NCBI GenBank assembly: GCA_944325785.1
Contig: CALVBN010000006.1
Location: forward strand, 1 to 64,000
Direction: 5' to 3'
DNA length: 64,000 bases
From: Candidatus Gastranaerophilales bacterium
Lineage (GTDB): Bacteria; Cyanobacteriota; Vampirovibrionia; Gastranaerophilales; Gastranaerophilaceae
A model generated the notes under the pieces. That model made no database searches. It had not been told where the DNA came from and saw only the letters and a list, made by a program, of their open reading frames with translations. Shown here one piece after another: positions 24,824 through 33,463 of this stretch (position 1 is the stretch's first letter; the number at the start of each line of letters is the position of its first letter). The position numbers and the translations under genes were made by a program.

Positions 24824-26493
24824 GCATTTATCAATTCTTTGACCTTGTTTCTTTGAACAGTAGCTTTCTTTGTTCTTGGAAGCGGGCCGTTTACTACTGA
24901 AATGTTTACAGGGCGTTTGTACGGCGTCAGCCTCTGAGAAAGGCGCTTGACTTCGTCCTTCATTAGTTTGTCTAACGTTTTGGTATCATATTTTTCTTTC
25001 AAGTCCTCTTTGGGGACCACAACCGCCATTATGTCTTCGGTGCCGTCTTTTGCCCCGCCCTCTCTGGATACTCCGAACACGCAGACTTCTGCAAACATAT
25101 CGCTTTTTTCAAGCACGGATTCTACTTCTTCCGGAAAAACTTTTTTTCCGCCGGAGAGAACTATCATATTTTTTATTCTGCCTGTTATATAAACCCGTCC
25201 TTTGTCGTCAATTCTTGCGATATCTCCGGTGTGGAACCAGCCGTCTTTATCAATGGCCTGTGCGGTAAGTTCCGGCTGATTGTGATATCCCTTCATTACG
25301 GAAGGTCCTTTTAATAAAAGTTCGCCGGTTGCCGGATCAGTTTTTGCTTCGTAGCTTGAAAGCGGTTTGCCTACAGAGCGCAAATCCCTGTTACGTTCTA
25401 TATTAACTGTCGCAATCGGGCTGGTTTCCGTTAGGCCGTAAACTTCATAAACCTGTATACCTACTCTCTGGAAGAATTTTGCAACATTCAAATCCAGAGG
25501 CGCACCGCCGGACATACAGCCTTTGAATGCTCCGCCGAAGCAGTTGTGAATTTTTCTGAACATAATTTTCTTTGCCCATATAAACGGTACAAATTTAGCA
25601 AAATGATAAAGTATCGGAAACATTTTTTGCGAAAATTCCGATGTATTTTTCATCTCTGCTTCCAGTCCGGTTTTCAGCAGTTTCAAAAATGCAGGAACAA
25701 CAATCATAAAGTTAATTTTCTGATCGCGCATAACGTTTAAAATATCTTTAGGTTTCAGATTATGCGTATAATATACTGAAAAACCGAGATTTAAAAAGGT
25801 TGAAAATCCTACGGTCATTTCAAACAGGTGGTTCATCGGAAGTATCGATAGAATCCTTACATCGCCGTACGGAAGCACCTTGTCAAAAGTTTCCTTTAAG
25901 CCCTTGAGCTGTGCAAGCATATTTCCGAATGTAGTTTCTACGCCTTTCGGAGAACCCGTTGTTCCGGATGTATATATTATAAAAACCGTTGATTTCCTTG
26001 AGCGGTGGCGCCATTTACAGCTGTAATTGTTAGGTATTGTATAGATGCTCTGAAGATTTTCATAAACCGGATGTTCATCCATTACAATTATGTGCTTAAG
26101 CGACGGAATTACTTTCTGAAGCTCCAGCGCCTTGTCGATATATGTCTGTGAAACAAGCATAACTGAAGGAAGGCAGTCTGAAAGTATTGACTGCAGTTCG
26201 TATTTGGTTAATTTAATGTCGAGCGGTACAGTTATTAATCCGGAAATTACCGACGCGAAAACACATGCGCCGTATTCTGGCTTTGATTCTGAAAGTATCG
26301 CAAGCTTTTCATCTCTTTTCAGCCCCAGATCATTCATTAAATATGCTGCAAGTCTTCTGGACATAAGCCCCAAGCCGTCGTATGTAAGTTCCTTCCAGCC
26401 GAATGGAGTCTTCATTCCAAGCGCAATTTTACGTGCATAAATATTTGTCTTATCCTCAAGCAGTGATAATACGTTGCTTTCGCGTTCTTTCAT
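24820..26493 (-). CDS. AMP-dependent acyl-CoA synthetase/ligase
   Basis: Adenylate-forming enzyme of 557 aa, most like long-chain fatty acid-CoA ligases. Motifs in order: YTSGTTGSPKG (174-184, P-loop), EVYGLTETSPIATVN (A4/A5), GWFHTGDIA and GRIKNMIVLSGGKKVFPEEVE (hinge), and the C-terminal catalytic Lys region LPRTKKATVQRNKVKEL. The substrate cannot be read from sequence; fatty acids are likely. A ggaggaagt lies before the ATG. It has no operon partner. Confidence 0.9.
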   Translation of the reverse strand: MKERESNVLSLLEDKTNIYARKIALGMKTPFGWKELTYDGLGLMSRRLAAYLMNDLGLKRDEKLAILSESKPEYGACVFASVISGLITVPLDIKLTKYELQSILSDCLPSVMLVSQTYIDKALELQKVIPSLKHIIVMDEHPVYENLQSIYTIPNNYSCKWRHRSRKSTVFIIYTSGTTGSPKGVETTFGNMLAQLKGLKETFDKVLPYGDVRILSILPMNHLFEMTVGFSTFLNLGFSVYYTHNLKPKDILNVMRDQKINFMIVVPAFLKLLKTGLEAEMKNTSEFSQKMFPILYHFAKFVPFIWAKKIMFRKIHNCFGGAFKGCMSGGAPLDLNVAKFFQRVGIQVYEVYGLTETSPIATVNIERNRDLRSVGKPLSSYEAKTDPATGELLLKGPSVMKGYHNQPELTAQAIDKDGWFHTGDIARIDDKGRVYITGRIKNMIVLSGGKKVFPEEVESVLEKSDMFAEVCVFGVSREGGAKDGTEDIMAVVVPKEDLKEKYDTKTLDKLMKDEVKRLSQRLTPYKRPVNISVVNGPLPRTKKATVQRNKVKELINA

Positions 26494-26924
26494 ACTTCCT
26501 CCAAGATAACCTAGCCTTTATGATAAGTATTATATCAAATCATAAGATTTTAGGAAATAATACTTAATAAAACGTGACAATTAACCGCTGCCGGTAAAAA
26601 TTTAAGGTTGTCATGGATGTTTGTTTTTATTAAAGTAGTGTATGTTTGACAATAATTAACTGCTTGCGGATTTGTCAAGAAATTTACTAAAATTTCATGA
26701 AAAAAACGTAACAATTTTAACAATATTGAGTTTTGTAAACTTATTGGTATGACGGCGTTTTGCCCCTTTGTGACGTTTTGTGAAATTATTGATTAGAATG
26801 ATTATTTGATTTATCATTTAAATATAGGATTAGATTTTGGGAAGAGAATGTTATTCTCTAAATAGAAGGAAAGCTGAAGAGAAAAATAGCTCGCCTTAAT
26901 GTAGATTAGGAGGTTTTAAAGGCA
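26494..26924. other. 430-bp regulatory gap upstream of nrdD
   Basis: No gene is seen. It contains a near-direct repeat (tgacggcgttttg and tgacgttttgtg, 26752-26783), a short hairpin (agagaatgttattctct, around 26844-26860) and aggaggt before nrdD. I looked for paired NrdR boxes and did not find a convincing pair. The length suggests a regulated, long 5' leader. Confidence 0.5.
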
Positions 26925-29192
26925 ATGCAAAACAGTTTAAATAAGGAAAGAAATATAGTAGAATTTACCTCACCAAAAGTAACGACAGATGTTATTAAAG
27001 GAAGCGGAGTATCTCCGGTTTCAAAACTTGCTGAACCGCCGAAAACAGCCCAGATTACTCCTATCAAAAAAAGCATTCATGTTATTAAAAAAGACGGCAC
27101 AAGCGAGGAATTTGACAGCAAAAAAATTGTAAACGCTGTAAAGAAATCTGCTACCAGAGTGTTAGTAGAACTCTCAGATGTGGAATTGAAAGAAATATGC
27201 GACTTCGTTAATAATAATATTGTAAAGATGAATAAAAGCGAAGTTACTATAGCTGAGATGCACAATCTGGTAGAAGGCGCATTGGAACATATAAGCCCGA
27301 GTGTTGCACAAAGCTATAGAAACTACAGAAACTACAAACAGGATTTTGTGCATATGCTCGACAAAGTTTATCAAGAATCACAAAGAATTATGTACATCGG
27401 CGACAAAGAAAACGCTAATGCCGATTCTACGCTTGTATCAACAAAGCGTTCATTGATATTCAATGAACTGAACAAAGAATTGTATAAAAAATTCTTCTTA
27501 ACAGTAGATGAATTGCAGGCAATCAGAGACGGCTATATCTATATCCACGATATGTCAGCAAGACGTGATACAATGAACTGCTGTCTGTTTGATGTAGCAT
27601 CAGTTCTCAAGGGCGGTTTTGAAATGGGTAATTTATGGTACAACGAACCAAAATCGCTTGATGTAGCCTTTGATGTAATCGGTGATATTGTAATGGCTGC
27701 TGCAAGCCAGCAATACGGCGGATTTACTGTTGCAGAAGTCGATAAGATTCTTGCTCCGTATGCTGAAAAAACTTACGAAAGACAGTATGACAAATATTTA
27801 TGCCTCGGTCTTTCGTTTGAAAAAGCAAGAGAAGCCGCGCTGGCAGATGTTCAGAAAGATTTTGAACAGGGCTTCCAGGGCTGGGAATATAAATTTAATA
27901 CCGTAGCATCTTCAAGAGGAGATTATCCTTTCATCACTGTTACAGCAGGTCTTGGAACCGGTGTATATGAAAAGATGGCTACAAAAACAATGCTGAAAAT
28001 CAGAATGGGCGGACAGGGCAAAAAAGAATGCAAAAAACCTGTTTTATTCCCGAAAATAGTTTTCTTATATGATAAAGAACTTCACGGCGAAGGCAAGGTT
28101 AACGAAGATTTATTCAAAGCAGGTGTTGAATGTTCTAAAAAGACTATGTATCCGGATTGGCTGTCATTATCCGGCGACGGTTATGTAGCATCAATGTATA
28201 AGAAGTATAAGAGAGTTGTATCTCCGATGGGATGCAGAGCTTTCTTGTCACCTTGGTTTGAAAGAGGCGGTATGAAGCCTGCTGATGAAAATGATGCTCC
28301 GATTTTTGTCGGAAGATTTAATATCGGTGCAATAAGCCTTCACCTTCCGATGATTTATGCAAAGGCTAAAAAGGAAAGCAAGGATTTCTATGAAGTTCTT
28401 GATTATTATCTTGAGTTAATCAGACAGCTTCATAAGAGAACATATGATTATTTGGGCGAAATGAAGGCTTCTGTTAATCCTCTTGCGTTCTGCGAAGGCG
28501 GATTTTTAGGTGGTCATTTAGGTATTCATGATAAAATCAGACCTGTTTTAAAATCTTCAACAGCTTCATTCGGTATTACTGCATTGAACGAACTGCAGGA
28601 ACTGCATAACGGCAAATCTCTTGTGGAAGACGGCGAATTTGCGCTTGAGGTTATGGAATACATAAACAAAAAGACTCAGCAGTTTAAAGAAGAGGACGGC
28701 ATTTTATATGCTATCTACGGAACCCCTGCTGAAAATCTTTGCGGGCTTCAAATCCAGCAGTTCAGAAAGAAATTTGGAATTGTTGCAAATGTTTCAGACA
28801 AACCGTATATTTCAAACTCATTCCACTGCCATGTTTCAGAGCAGATAAGTCCGATTGAAAAGCAGGATTTGGAAGGCAGATTTTGGGATTTATTCAACGG
28901 CGGTAAAATTCAGTATGTAAAATATCCGATTGATTATAATACTGAGGCTGTAGAAACTCTTATTAACAGAGCAATGGATAAAGGCTTCTATGAAGGTGTT
29001 AACTTGTCGCTTTCATACTGTGATGACTGCGGTCACCAGGAATTGAATATGGATGTATGCCCGAAATGCGGTTCTAAAAATCTTACTAAGATTGAAAGGA
29101 TGAACGGTTACCTTGCATATTCAAGAGTAAAAGGCGATTCAAGACTTGCTGATCACAAGATGGAAGAAATAAAAGACAGAGTTAGTATGTAG
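26925..29192 (+). CDS. nrdD: Anaerobic ribonucleoside-triphosphate reductase
   Basis: Class III ribonucleotide reductase, oxygen-sensitive, 755 aa. An N-terminal ATP-cone (about 50-135, IHVIKKDGTSEEFDSKKIVNAV) controls activity and specificity. The catalytic barrel includes DTMNCCLFD and GGHLGIHDKI. A zinc site CDDCGHQ...CPKCGS (about 705-722) precedes the glycyl radical site NGYLAYSR with Gly728 as the likely radical residue. Start ATG after aggaggt. It needs NrdG, encoded next, to make the radical. It fits an anaerobic lifestyle. Confidence 0.96.
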   Translation: MQNSLNKERNIVEFTSPKVTTDVIKGSGVSPVSKLAEPPKTAQITPIKKSIHVIKKDGTSEEFDSKKIVNAVKKSATRVLVELSDVELKEICDFVNNNIVKMNKSEVTIAEMHNLVEGALEHISPSVAQSYRNYRNYKQDFVHMLDKVYQESQRIMYIGDKENANADSTLVSTKRSLIFNELNKELYKKFFLTVDELQAIRDGYIYIHDMSARRDTMNCCLFDVASVLKGGFEMGNLWYNEPKSLDVAFDVIGDIVMAAASQQYGGFTVAEVDKILAPYAEKTYERQYDKYLCLGLSFEKAREAALADVQKDFEQGFQGWEYKFNTVASSRGDYPFITVTAGLGTGVYEKMATKTMLKIRMGGQGKKECKKPVLFPKIVFLYDKELHGEGKVNEDLFKAGVECSKKTMYPDWLSLSGDGYVASMYKKYKRVVSPMGCRAFLSPWFERGGMKPADENDAPIFVGRFNIGAISLHLPMIYAKAKKESKDFYEVLDYYLELIRQLHKRTYDYLGEMKASVNPLAFCEGGFLGGHLGIHDKIRPVLKSSTASFGITALNELQELHNGKSLVEDGEFALEVMEYINKKTQQFKEEDGILYAIYGTPAENLCGLQIQQFRKKFGIVANVSDKPYISNSFHCHVSEQISPIEKQDLEGRFWDLFNGGKIQYVKYPIDYNTEAVETLINRAMDKGFYEGVNLSLSYCDDCGHQELNMDVCPKCGSKNLTKIERMNGYLAYSRVKGDSRLADHKMEEIKDRVSM

Positions 29193-29203
29193 GAAAGATG
29201 TGT

Positions 29204-29246
29204 AAAAGGTGCTTAAACCTCTTTTTGAGGCTGGCACCTTTTTATT
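29204..29246 (+). terminator. Hairpin between nrdD and nrdG (terminator or attenuator)
   Basis: AAAAGGTGC (29204-29212) pairs with GCACCTTTT (29234-29242), with an inner CCTC/GAGG stem, and is followed by tttatta. It begins 12 bp after the nrdD stop and would reduce read-through into nrdG, so NrdG would be made in smaller amount than NrdD. Confidence 0.7.
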
Positions 29247-29268
29247 ATTAGAAAAGGTTTTTAGGGAG

Positions 29269-29760
29269 ATGAATTATCACAATATTACAAAAGACGATAT
29301 GTTAAATGGGGACGGTTTACGTGTTGTATTATGGGTTGCAGGCTGTACGCATCATTGCCACGGCTGCCAGAACCCGATTACGTGGGATGTGGCAGGCGGT
29401 ATCCCTTTTGATGAAGCTGCAGAAGAAGAATTGTTTGAGGCCCTTAAAAGGCCGCATATCTCAGGTATAACGTTTTCCGGCGGTGATCCTCTTCATCCGT
29501 TTAACAGAGAAGAAGTGTTCAGACTCGCTAAAAAGATTAGAGAAGAGCTTCCTAATAAAACCATATGGTTGTATACCGGTTTTTTGTGGGAAGAAATAAA
29601 AGATATTCCGGAAATTGCATATATGGATGTTGTTGCAGAAGGCAAGTTTGTTGAGGAACTTTTGGATAACAAGATTCATTGGGTCGGCAGCTCAAACCAG
29701 CGCGTAATTGATGTTAAGCCGACTCTTGAAACCGGTGAGATAGTGCTTCACAATACATAA
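29269..29760 (+). CDS. nrdG: Anaerobic RNR-activating protein (radical SAM)
   Basis: Generates the glycyl radical on NrdD using SAM. The N-terminus MNYHNITKDDMLNGDGLR matches NrdG, and the cluster motif is CTHHCHGCQN (CxxxCxxC). FSGGDPL and the C-terminal WVGSSNQRVIDV support it. The frame extends upstream to a GTG at 29209, but that part is the hairpin, so ATG 29269 (163 aa) is chosen; aaaagg lies about 12 nt upstream. Confidence 0.95.
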   Translation: MNYHNITKDDMLNGDGLRVVLWVAGCTHHCHGCQNPITWDVAGGIPFDEAAEEELFEALKRPHISGITFSGGDPLHPFNREEVFRLAKKIREELPNKTIWLYTGFLWEEIKDIPEIAYMDVVAEGKFVEELLDNKIHWVGSSNQRVIDVKPTLETGEIVLHNT

Positions 29761-29822
29761 AGGTTGATGAAATTTTCTTGGCTTTTCTTTCGACGCTTTT
29801 GTTCCTTTAGAAGGAGGTCATA

Positions 29823-29894
29823 ATGTGTGGTAAAATGCCACACCATTTATCTCTGAGGGTTCAAGACCGGAGAACTGGATTTACAAAACTTTAA
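29823..29894 (+). CDS. Possible 23-aa small protein
   Basis: A short frame (MCGKMPHHLSLRVQDRRTGF...) begins 4 bp after a textbook AAGGAGGT at 29811-29818. It is basic, with Cys and two His. The hairpin TGTGG/CCACA covers its first codons. The ribosome-binding site is the strongest in the neighbourhood, which is odd for noncoding DNA. It could equally be a leader peptide or chance. No family is recognised. Confidence 0.35.
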   Translation: MCGKMPHHLSLRVQDRRTGFTKL

Positions 29895-29929
29895 AACTTT
29901 TGTCTTAGCTTTTAAAAAAAAATTTATTG

Positions 29930-29944
29930 TATAATAATCTTATG
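29930..29944 (+). promoter_or_regulatory. -10 box and leaderless start of the SpoIID-like operon
   Basis: Consensus TATAAT (29930-29935), 6 nt, then ATG at 29942; no Shine-Dalgarno sequence and no good -35. Confidence 0.6.
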
Positions 29945-30811
29945 GGGATCAGAAGAGATTTAATACTTTTATTTTTCTTTTTATTTTTTATACAGCCTGC
30001 TTTTGCAATAAAAATCGGACTGCAGACCCATGTTAATAAAACATTTATCGGCGCATCAACACAAGCCCAGATTATCAACTGCGACACGAACAAATTAATC
30101 TTTGTCATGGAAAAAATGAAGGGGTATGAAATGAAAGCATACCGCGGAGTTATTGCAATAAAAGTTGATGGTCAGTGGAAAAAAATGAAAGCAGATAAAA
30201 TTGTTATAAAACCGGAGCCAAACGGTTTTGTAAGTGTAAAAAGAAAATGGTATAGAGGGCATTTTAAAGTCATAAATGACGGTCTTGGCTTGACGGTTAT
30301 GAATGACATTCCGCTTGAAAAATATCTTCAAGGGGTTGTTCCGTCTGAAATGCCTTCCGGCTGGGAACACGAAGCTCACAAGGCACAGGCTATCGCGGCA
30401 AGAAGTTATGCCATTGCAAATATGGGCAAACGCGCAAAGTATGGATATGATTTGAAAGACACTCCTGAAGACCAGGCATACGGCGGTGCAAGCGCGGAAA
30501 AATCTAATACAAATGATGCAGTAAAAGAAACTGAAGGCATTGTACTTGTATGTCAGGGAAAAATTGTTCCGGCATATTATTCTGCATCTGCGGGAGGTAA
30601 AACTCGTACCGGAGGGCAGGTGTGGTCATCAGATTTACCTTTTTTAAAATCTGTTCCATCCTTTGATGACGGGATAAAGAAGAACGGACACGGCGTCGGA
30701 ATGAGCCAGTACGGAGCGAATAATCTGGCTAAGCGGGGGTATAATGCTTATCAAATTCTAAAATATTTTTATGCAAATACAAAATTTGCAAGGGTGAAGG
30801 GTGAATATTAG
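29942..30811 (+). CDS. SpoIID/LytB-domain exported protein
   Basis: A 289-aa protein with signal peptide (LILLFFFLFFIQPAFA). The SpoIID domain spans about 115-285: LEKYLQGVVPSEMPSGW, AHKAQAIAARSYAIAN, GIVLVCQGKIVPAYYSASAGG and GHGVGMSQYGA. In sporulating bacteria SpoIID is a lytic transglycosylase; in non-sporulators and cyanobacteria the domain occurs in cell-wall amidase modifiers and glucan-remodelling proteins. It is the first gene of a tight four-gene operon ending with the alcohol dehydrogenase. Confidence 0.9.
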   Translation: MGIRRDLILLFFFLFFIQPAFAIKIGLQTHVNKTFIGASTQAQIINCDTNKLIFVMEKMKGYEMKAYRGVIAIKVDGQWKKMKADKIVIKPEPNGFVSVKRKWYRGHFKVINDGLGLTVMNDIPLEKYLQGVVPSEMPSGWEHEAHKAQAIAARSYAIANMGKRAKYGYDLKDTPEDQAYGGASAEKSNTNDAVKETEGIVLVCQGKIVPAYYSASAGGKTRTGGQVWSSDLPFLKSVPSFDDGIKKNGHGVGMSQYGANNLAKRGYNAYQILKYFYANTKFARVKGEY

Positions 30812-30824
30812 GAAAGTTTTGTAT

Positions 30825-31505
30825 ATGAAAAAGATTTTTTATCTATTTTTTCTTTTTTTAATAGCTTGTTCGGTACATGCGGGTCTTGCTGAAAACAATG
30901 CTATTCAACAGCGTATTGATAATGTCGGGACGCGAATTTTAAATTTTAACAGAATACCAAAGCGCATAATTTTTACATATGACGAAGACAGCAAGGCTGA
31001 TTGGCTCAGTAAATATAAAGCTTTAAAAAGCCGTCAAGTTATTGTATATGGTGAACAGTATCAATTTGTTCAAACCGATGATGAAATTGCTGCAATGTTA
31101 TCAAGAGAGATTGCTACTGTAATCAAATCATACAGCGGGATGTGGGGCGGAACAATCGATGCAATTCAAGTAGCACTTAGTTCGAAAAAATTTGAAACAG
31201 TTGCTGATAAAAGGGCAGTTGATTATATGGTTAATGCCGGATACAATCCGCTTGCTTTGATTGTTTATATAAATAAAACTTGTCCGCAAAAAAGACAGGA
31301 TGTCATTGCAAGACACAATTTAACCTCAAAACGTCTGGCAAGAATTTATGAATACATAACATACAAATATCCGGAATACTTAAAGGATAATGAATATATT
31401 AATAATCAATATTATCAAAATTTCCTGCTTAATTCCGTTGAAAACCGTAGAAAACTGGAAGAAAAAATCAAGACTCATTCTGCAGAGGAAGTTGATTATG
31501 AATAA
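30825..31505 (+). CDS. Degenerate M48-like (non-catalytic) exported protein
   Basis: A 226-aa protein. ATG 30825 with aggaaag upstream is chosen over the GTG at 30801, because it yields a clean signal: MKKIFYLFFLFLIACSVHAG, where LIAC could be a lipobox. The order of elements resembles peptidase family M48: DEIAAMLSREIATVI sits where the HExxH helix should be, and ETVADKRAVDYMVNAGYNPLALI matches the downstream ExxxD helix. The zinc histidines are missing (REIAT instead of HExxH), so it should not be an active metalloprotease. It may be a chaperone-like or binding relic. Confidence 0.7.
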   Translation: MKKIFYLFFLFLIACSVHAGLAENNAIQQRIDNVGTRILNFNRIPKRIIFTYDEDSKADWLSKYKALKSRQVIVYGEQYQFVQTDDEIAAMLSREIATVIKSYSGMWGGTIDAIQVALSSKKFETVADKRAVDYMVNAGYNPLALIVYINKTCPQKRQDVIARHNLTSKRLARIYEYITYKYPEYLKDNEYINNQYYQNFLLNSVENRRKLEEKIKTHSAEEVDYE

Positions 31506-32046
31506 ATACAAAGCATTATTTTTGTTATTTGTATTCATCAGCCTTGCTTGTACAGCAGAGCCTCTTCCGTACAATTTTTATGATACAGCCTGTGTTCCGA
31601 TAAACCTTTCAATAACAGAAGAGATTTCAACGAAAAATCCAATCATAGAAGGCGAAACCGTTAAGTTTCGTGTTGTCAAAGATGTACGCTGGCAGGGCAA
31701 AACCATTCTTAAAGCAGGAGATATTGTAAATGCCAAAATAGAAACTGTTATTACAAGCGGTATGAACGGTTTCCCTGCAGAAATTATTGTTGATGATTTT
31801 CAAATCCCGAATATAGAAGAAAGCCAGCTTATTAGTACATATAATAAAAAGGGGCAAAACAGGTGTTTCTGGGTTTATCCTTTGAAGTGGTCGCTTACGC
31901 TGATACCGTTTGCCGGCTCACTGACTAATTTTATAAAAGGCGGACACGCTAAAATAAGACCAAAGGATATTGTTACAATATATTATTATCCAAATTGGCA
32001 GGCATACAAAATGCCGGCAATGAATATAGAAAACGAGGCAGAATAA
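31498..32046 (+). CDS. Exported hypothetical protein, 182 aa
   Basis: ATG 31498 (agaggaag upstream) overlaps the preceding stop by 8 bp. The N-terminus MNKYKALFLLFVFISLACTA is a signal peptide, possibly with a lipobox (SLAC). The rest is beta-rich: VKFRVVKDVRWQGKTILKAGDIVNAKIETVI is a small barrel-like stretch also seen in some envelope proteins. I do not recognise the family. Its stop overlaps the next gene's ATG by 1 bp. Confidence 0.75.
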   Translation: MNKYKALFLLFVFISLACTAEPLPYNFYDTACVPINLSITEEISTKNPIIEGETVKFRVVKDVRWQGKTILKAGDIVNAKIETVITSGMNGFPAEIIVDDFQIPNIEESQLISTYNKKGQNRCFWVYPLKWSLTLIPFAGSLTNFIKGGHAKIRPKDIVTIYYYPNWQAYKMPAMNIENEAE

Positions 32047-33059
32047 TGAAAACAGCACAGGTTTATCAAGATAAAATAATCATAAAAGAAATGGAAGAAA
32101 TTGCATTAGAAGGACGCAGAGGGGCAATAGTAAAAGTTCTCGGGTGCGGGCTCTGCGGGTCGGATATCGTTAAATTTAAACACAAAATTGTACACGACGG
32201 CGCTGTTTTGGGGCATGAAATTGTTGCGCAGATAATAGAAATAAATTCTGATACAGATTTTAAAACCGGCGATAAAATCGTCACATCGCACCATATTCCC
32301 TGCGGAGAATGTAATTTCTGCAGGCATGGCAATGTTTCTATGTGTACGCATTTTAAGGAAACAAATATTTTCCCCGGGGGATTCAGCGAAAAAGTCTTTG
32401 TATCGGAAGAGCATCTGAAAAATGTTGCGTACAAAATTCCCGCTAATCTCTCATATGAAGAAATATCTTTTTATGAACCGCTCGGATGCTGTATAAGAGC
32501 GATTAAGAGATGTAATTTAACCGAAGGCGACACGGCTTTAATCATAGGCTTAGGCTCAATAGGACTCCTTATGGCAGAAGCTCTTAAAGCACTCGGTTAC
32601 CGCGTTATGGGCTGTGACCTTATCGGGGAAAGAATAGCACTTGCAAATAAAATGGGTATTCAAGCTTTCAGTTCAAGAAATCTGCAGGAATTCGCTTCTA
32701 TCATTAAAGGCGAAACAAATGACTACGGCGCGGACTGCATCTTTATGACTTCCGGTGCTGATAAAGCAATTGACACGGCGCTGGCTTCCGTAAGACAAGG
32801 CGGAAAAATCCTTGTATTCTCAAGTACGCCGAATAATAACGGCTATCCGAATAATGAAATCTATTACAAAGAACTGACCGTGCTTGGAAGTTATTCTCCG
32901 TCGCCGGCTGATTTGAAAGACTCATATGAACTGCTTTCTGCAGGCAGAGTAAACGTAAAAAATTTGACTACGACTTATTCTCTAAAGGATATTCAGCAGG
33001 CGTTTGACGATACAATCTCTAATAAAATTTTTAAAGCATATATTAAAGTTTCGGATTAA
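32046..33059 (+). CDS. Zinc-dependent medium-chain alcohol/polyol dehydrogenase
   Basis: A 337-aa NAD(P)-dependent dehydrogenase. Catalytic zinc ligands lie in GCGLCGSD (Cys) and GHEIV (His-Glu); the structural zinc is bound by the four Cys of CGECNFCRHGNVSMC. The Rossmann motif is IIGLGSIGLLMAEAL. It resembles sorbitol, threonine or glucitol dehydrogenases; the substrate is uncertain. Being last in an operon of envelope proteins is unexpected. Its ATG overlaps the upstream stop (TAATG). Confidence 0.9.
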   Translation: MKTAQVYQDKIIIKEMEEIALEGRRGAIVKVLGCGLCGSDIVKFKHKIVHDGAVLGHEIVAQIIEINSDTDFKTGDKIVTSHHIPCGECNFCRHGNVSMCTHFKETNIFPGGFSEKVFVSEEHLKNVAYKIPANLSYEEISFYEPLGCCIRAIKRCNLTEGDTALIIGLGSIGLLMAEALKALGYRVMGCDLIGERIALANKMGIQAFSSRNLQEFASIIKGETNDYGADCIFMTSGADKAIDTALASVRQGGKILVFSSTPNNNGYPNNEIYYKELTVLGSYSPSPADLKDSYELLSAGRVNVKNLTTTYSLKDIQQAFDDTISNKIFKAYIKVSD

Positions 33060-33061
33060 AG

Positions 33062-33391
33062 CTATATATTCATAAAGCTTTTCATAATTGTATAAAGCCT
33101 TTTGCAGTCATCAAAATCGGCTTTATCTATTTCCTGCTTTAAAAGCTCTTTTAAATCCCTCTCGGAAGATATGGTTTCAGAATCGAAAAAATCCGCGATT
33201 TTGCAATTAAACACATTGGCAAAATTCACAAGCGTAGGCAAAGACGGAAACGACTTACCGCTCTCTATAAGCGCGACCTGCCTCTGGTTGATGTCGACAA
33301 GCTCGCCTAACCTAAACTGGGTTAAATTATTCTTCCGGCGGAATTTTTTTATTTTTTCTCCGACAAGTTCTTTGATTTCCGTATCTTTCAC
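33062..33391 (-). CDS. XRE-family helix-turn-helix regulator
   Basis: About 109 aa from a GTG at 33391, chosen because aggag lies 9 bp upstream of it; a longer frame starts at 33433 without a ribosome site. The HTH is at about residues 6-60: IKKFRRKNNLTQFRLGELVDINQRQVALIESGKSFPSLPTL. The tail (about 70-109) is acidic and helical, probably for dimerisation. The same layout is found in the regulator at 48811. It may control the truncated acyltransferase locus or itself. It ends 2 bp after the dehydrogenase stop on the other strand. Confidence 0.85.
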   Translation of the reverse strand: MKDTEIKELVGEKIKKFRRKNNLTQFRLGELVDINQRQVALIESGKSFPSLPTLVNFANVFNCKIADFFDSETISSERDLKELLKQEIDKADFDDCKRLYTIMKSFMNI

Positions 33392-33463
33392 TATAAAAAC
33401 TCCTGTCAATTTATTATAGTGTTTTTTAATCACATAAAAAATGGTATAGAATATTGTAAATTT

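Noticed and set aside
26494..26924. NrdR boxes upstream of nrdD
   Set aside because: No pair of the known palindromic boxes is visible at the right spacing; control may be by another route.
29209..29268. 20-residue N-terminal extension of NrdG
   Set aside because: It is encoded by the hairpin after nrdD and the family N-terminus matches ATG 29269.
31390..31497. N-terminal extension of the exported 182-aa protein
   Set aside because: It overlaps the preceding gene for more than 100 bp; the signal peptide and ribosome site support ATG 31498.
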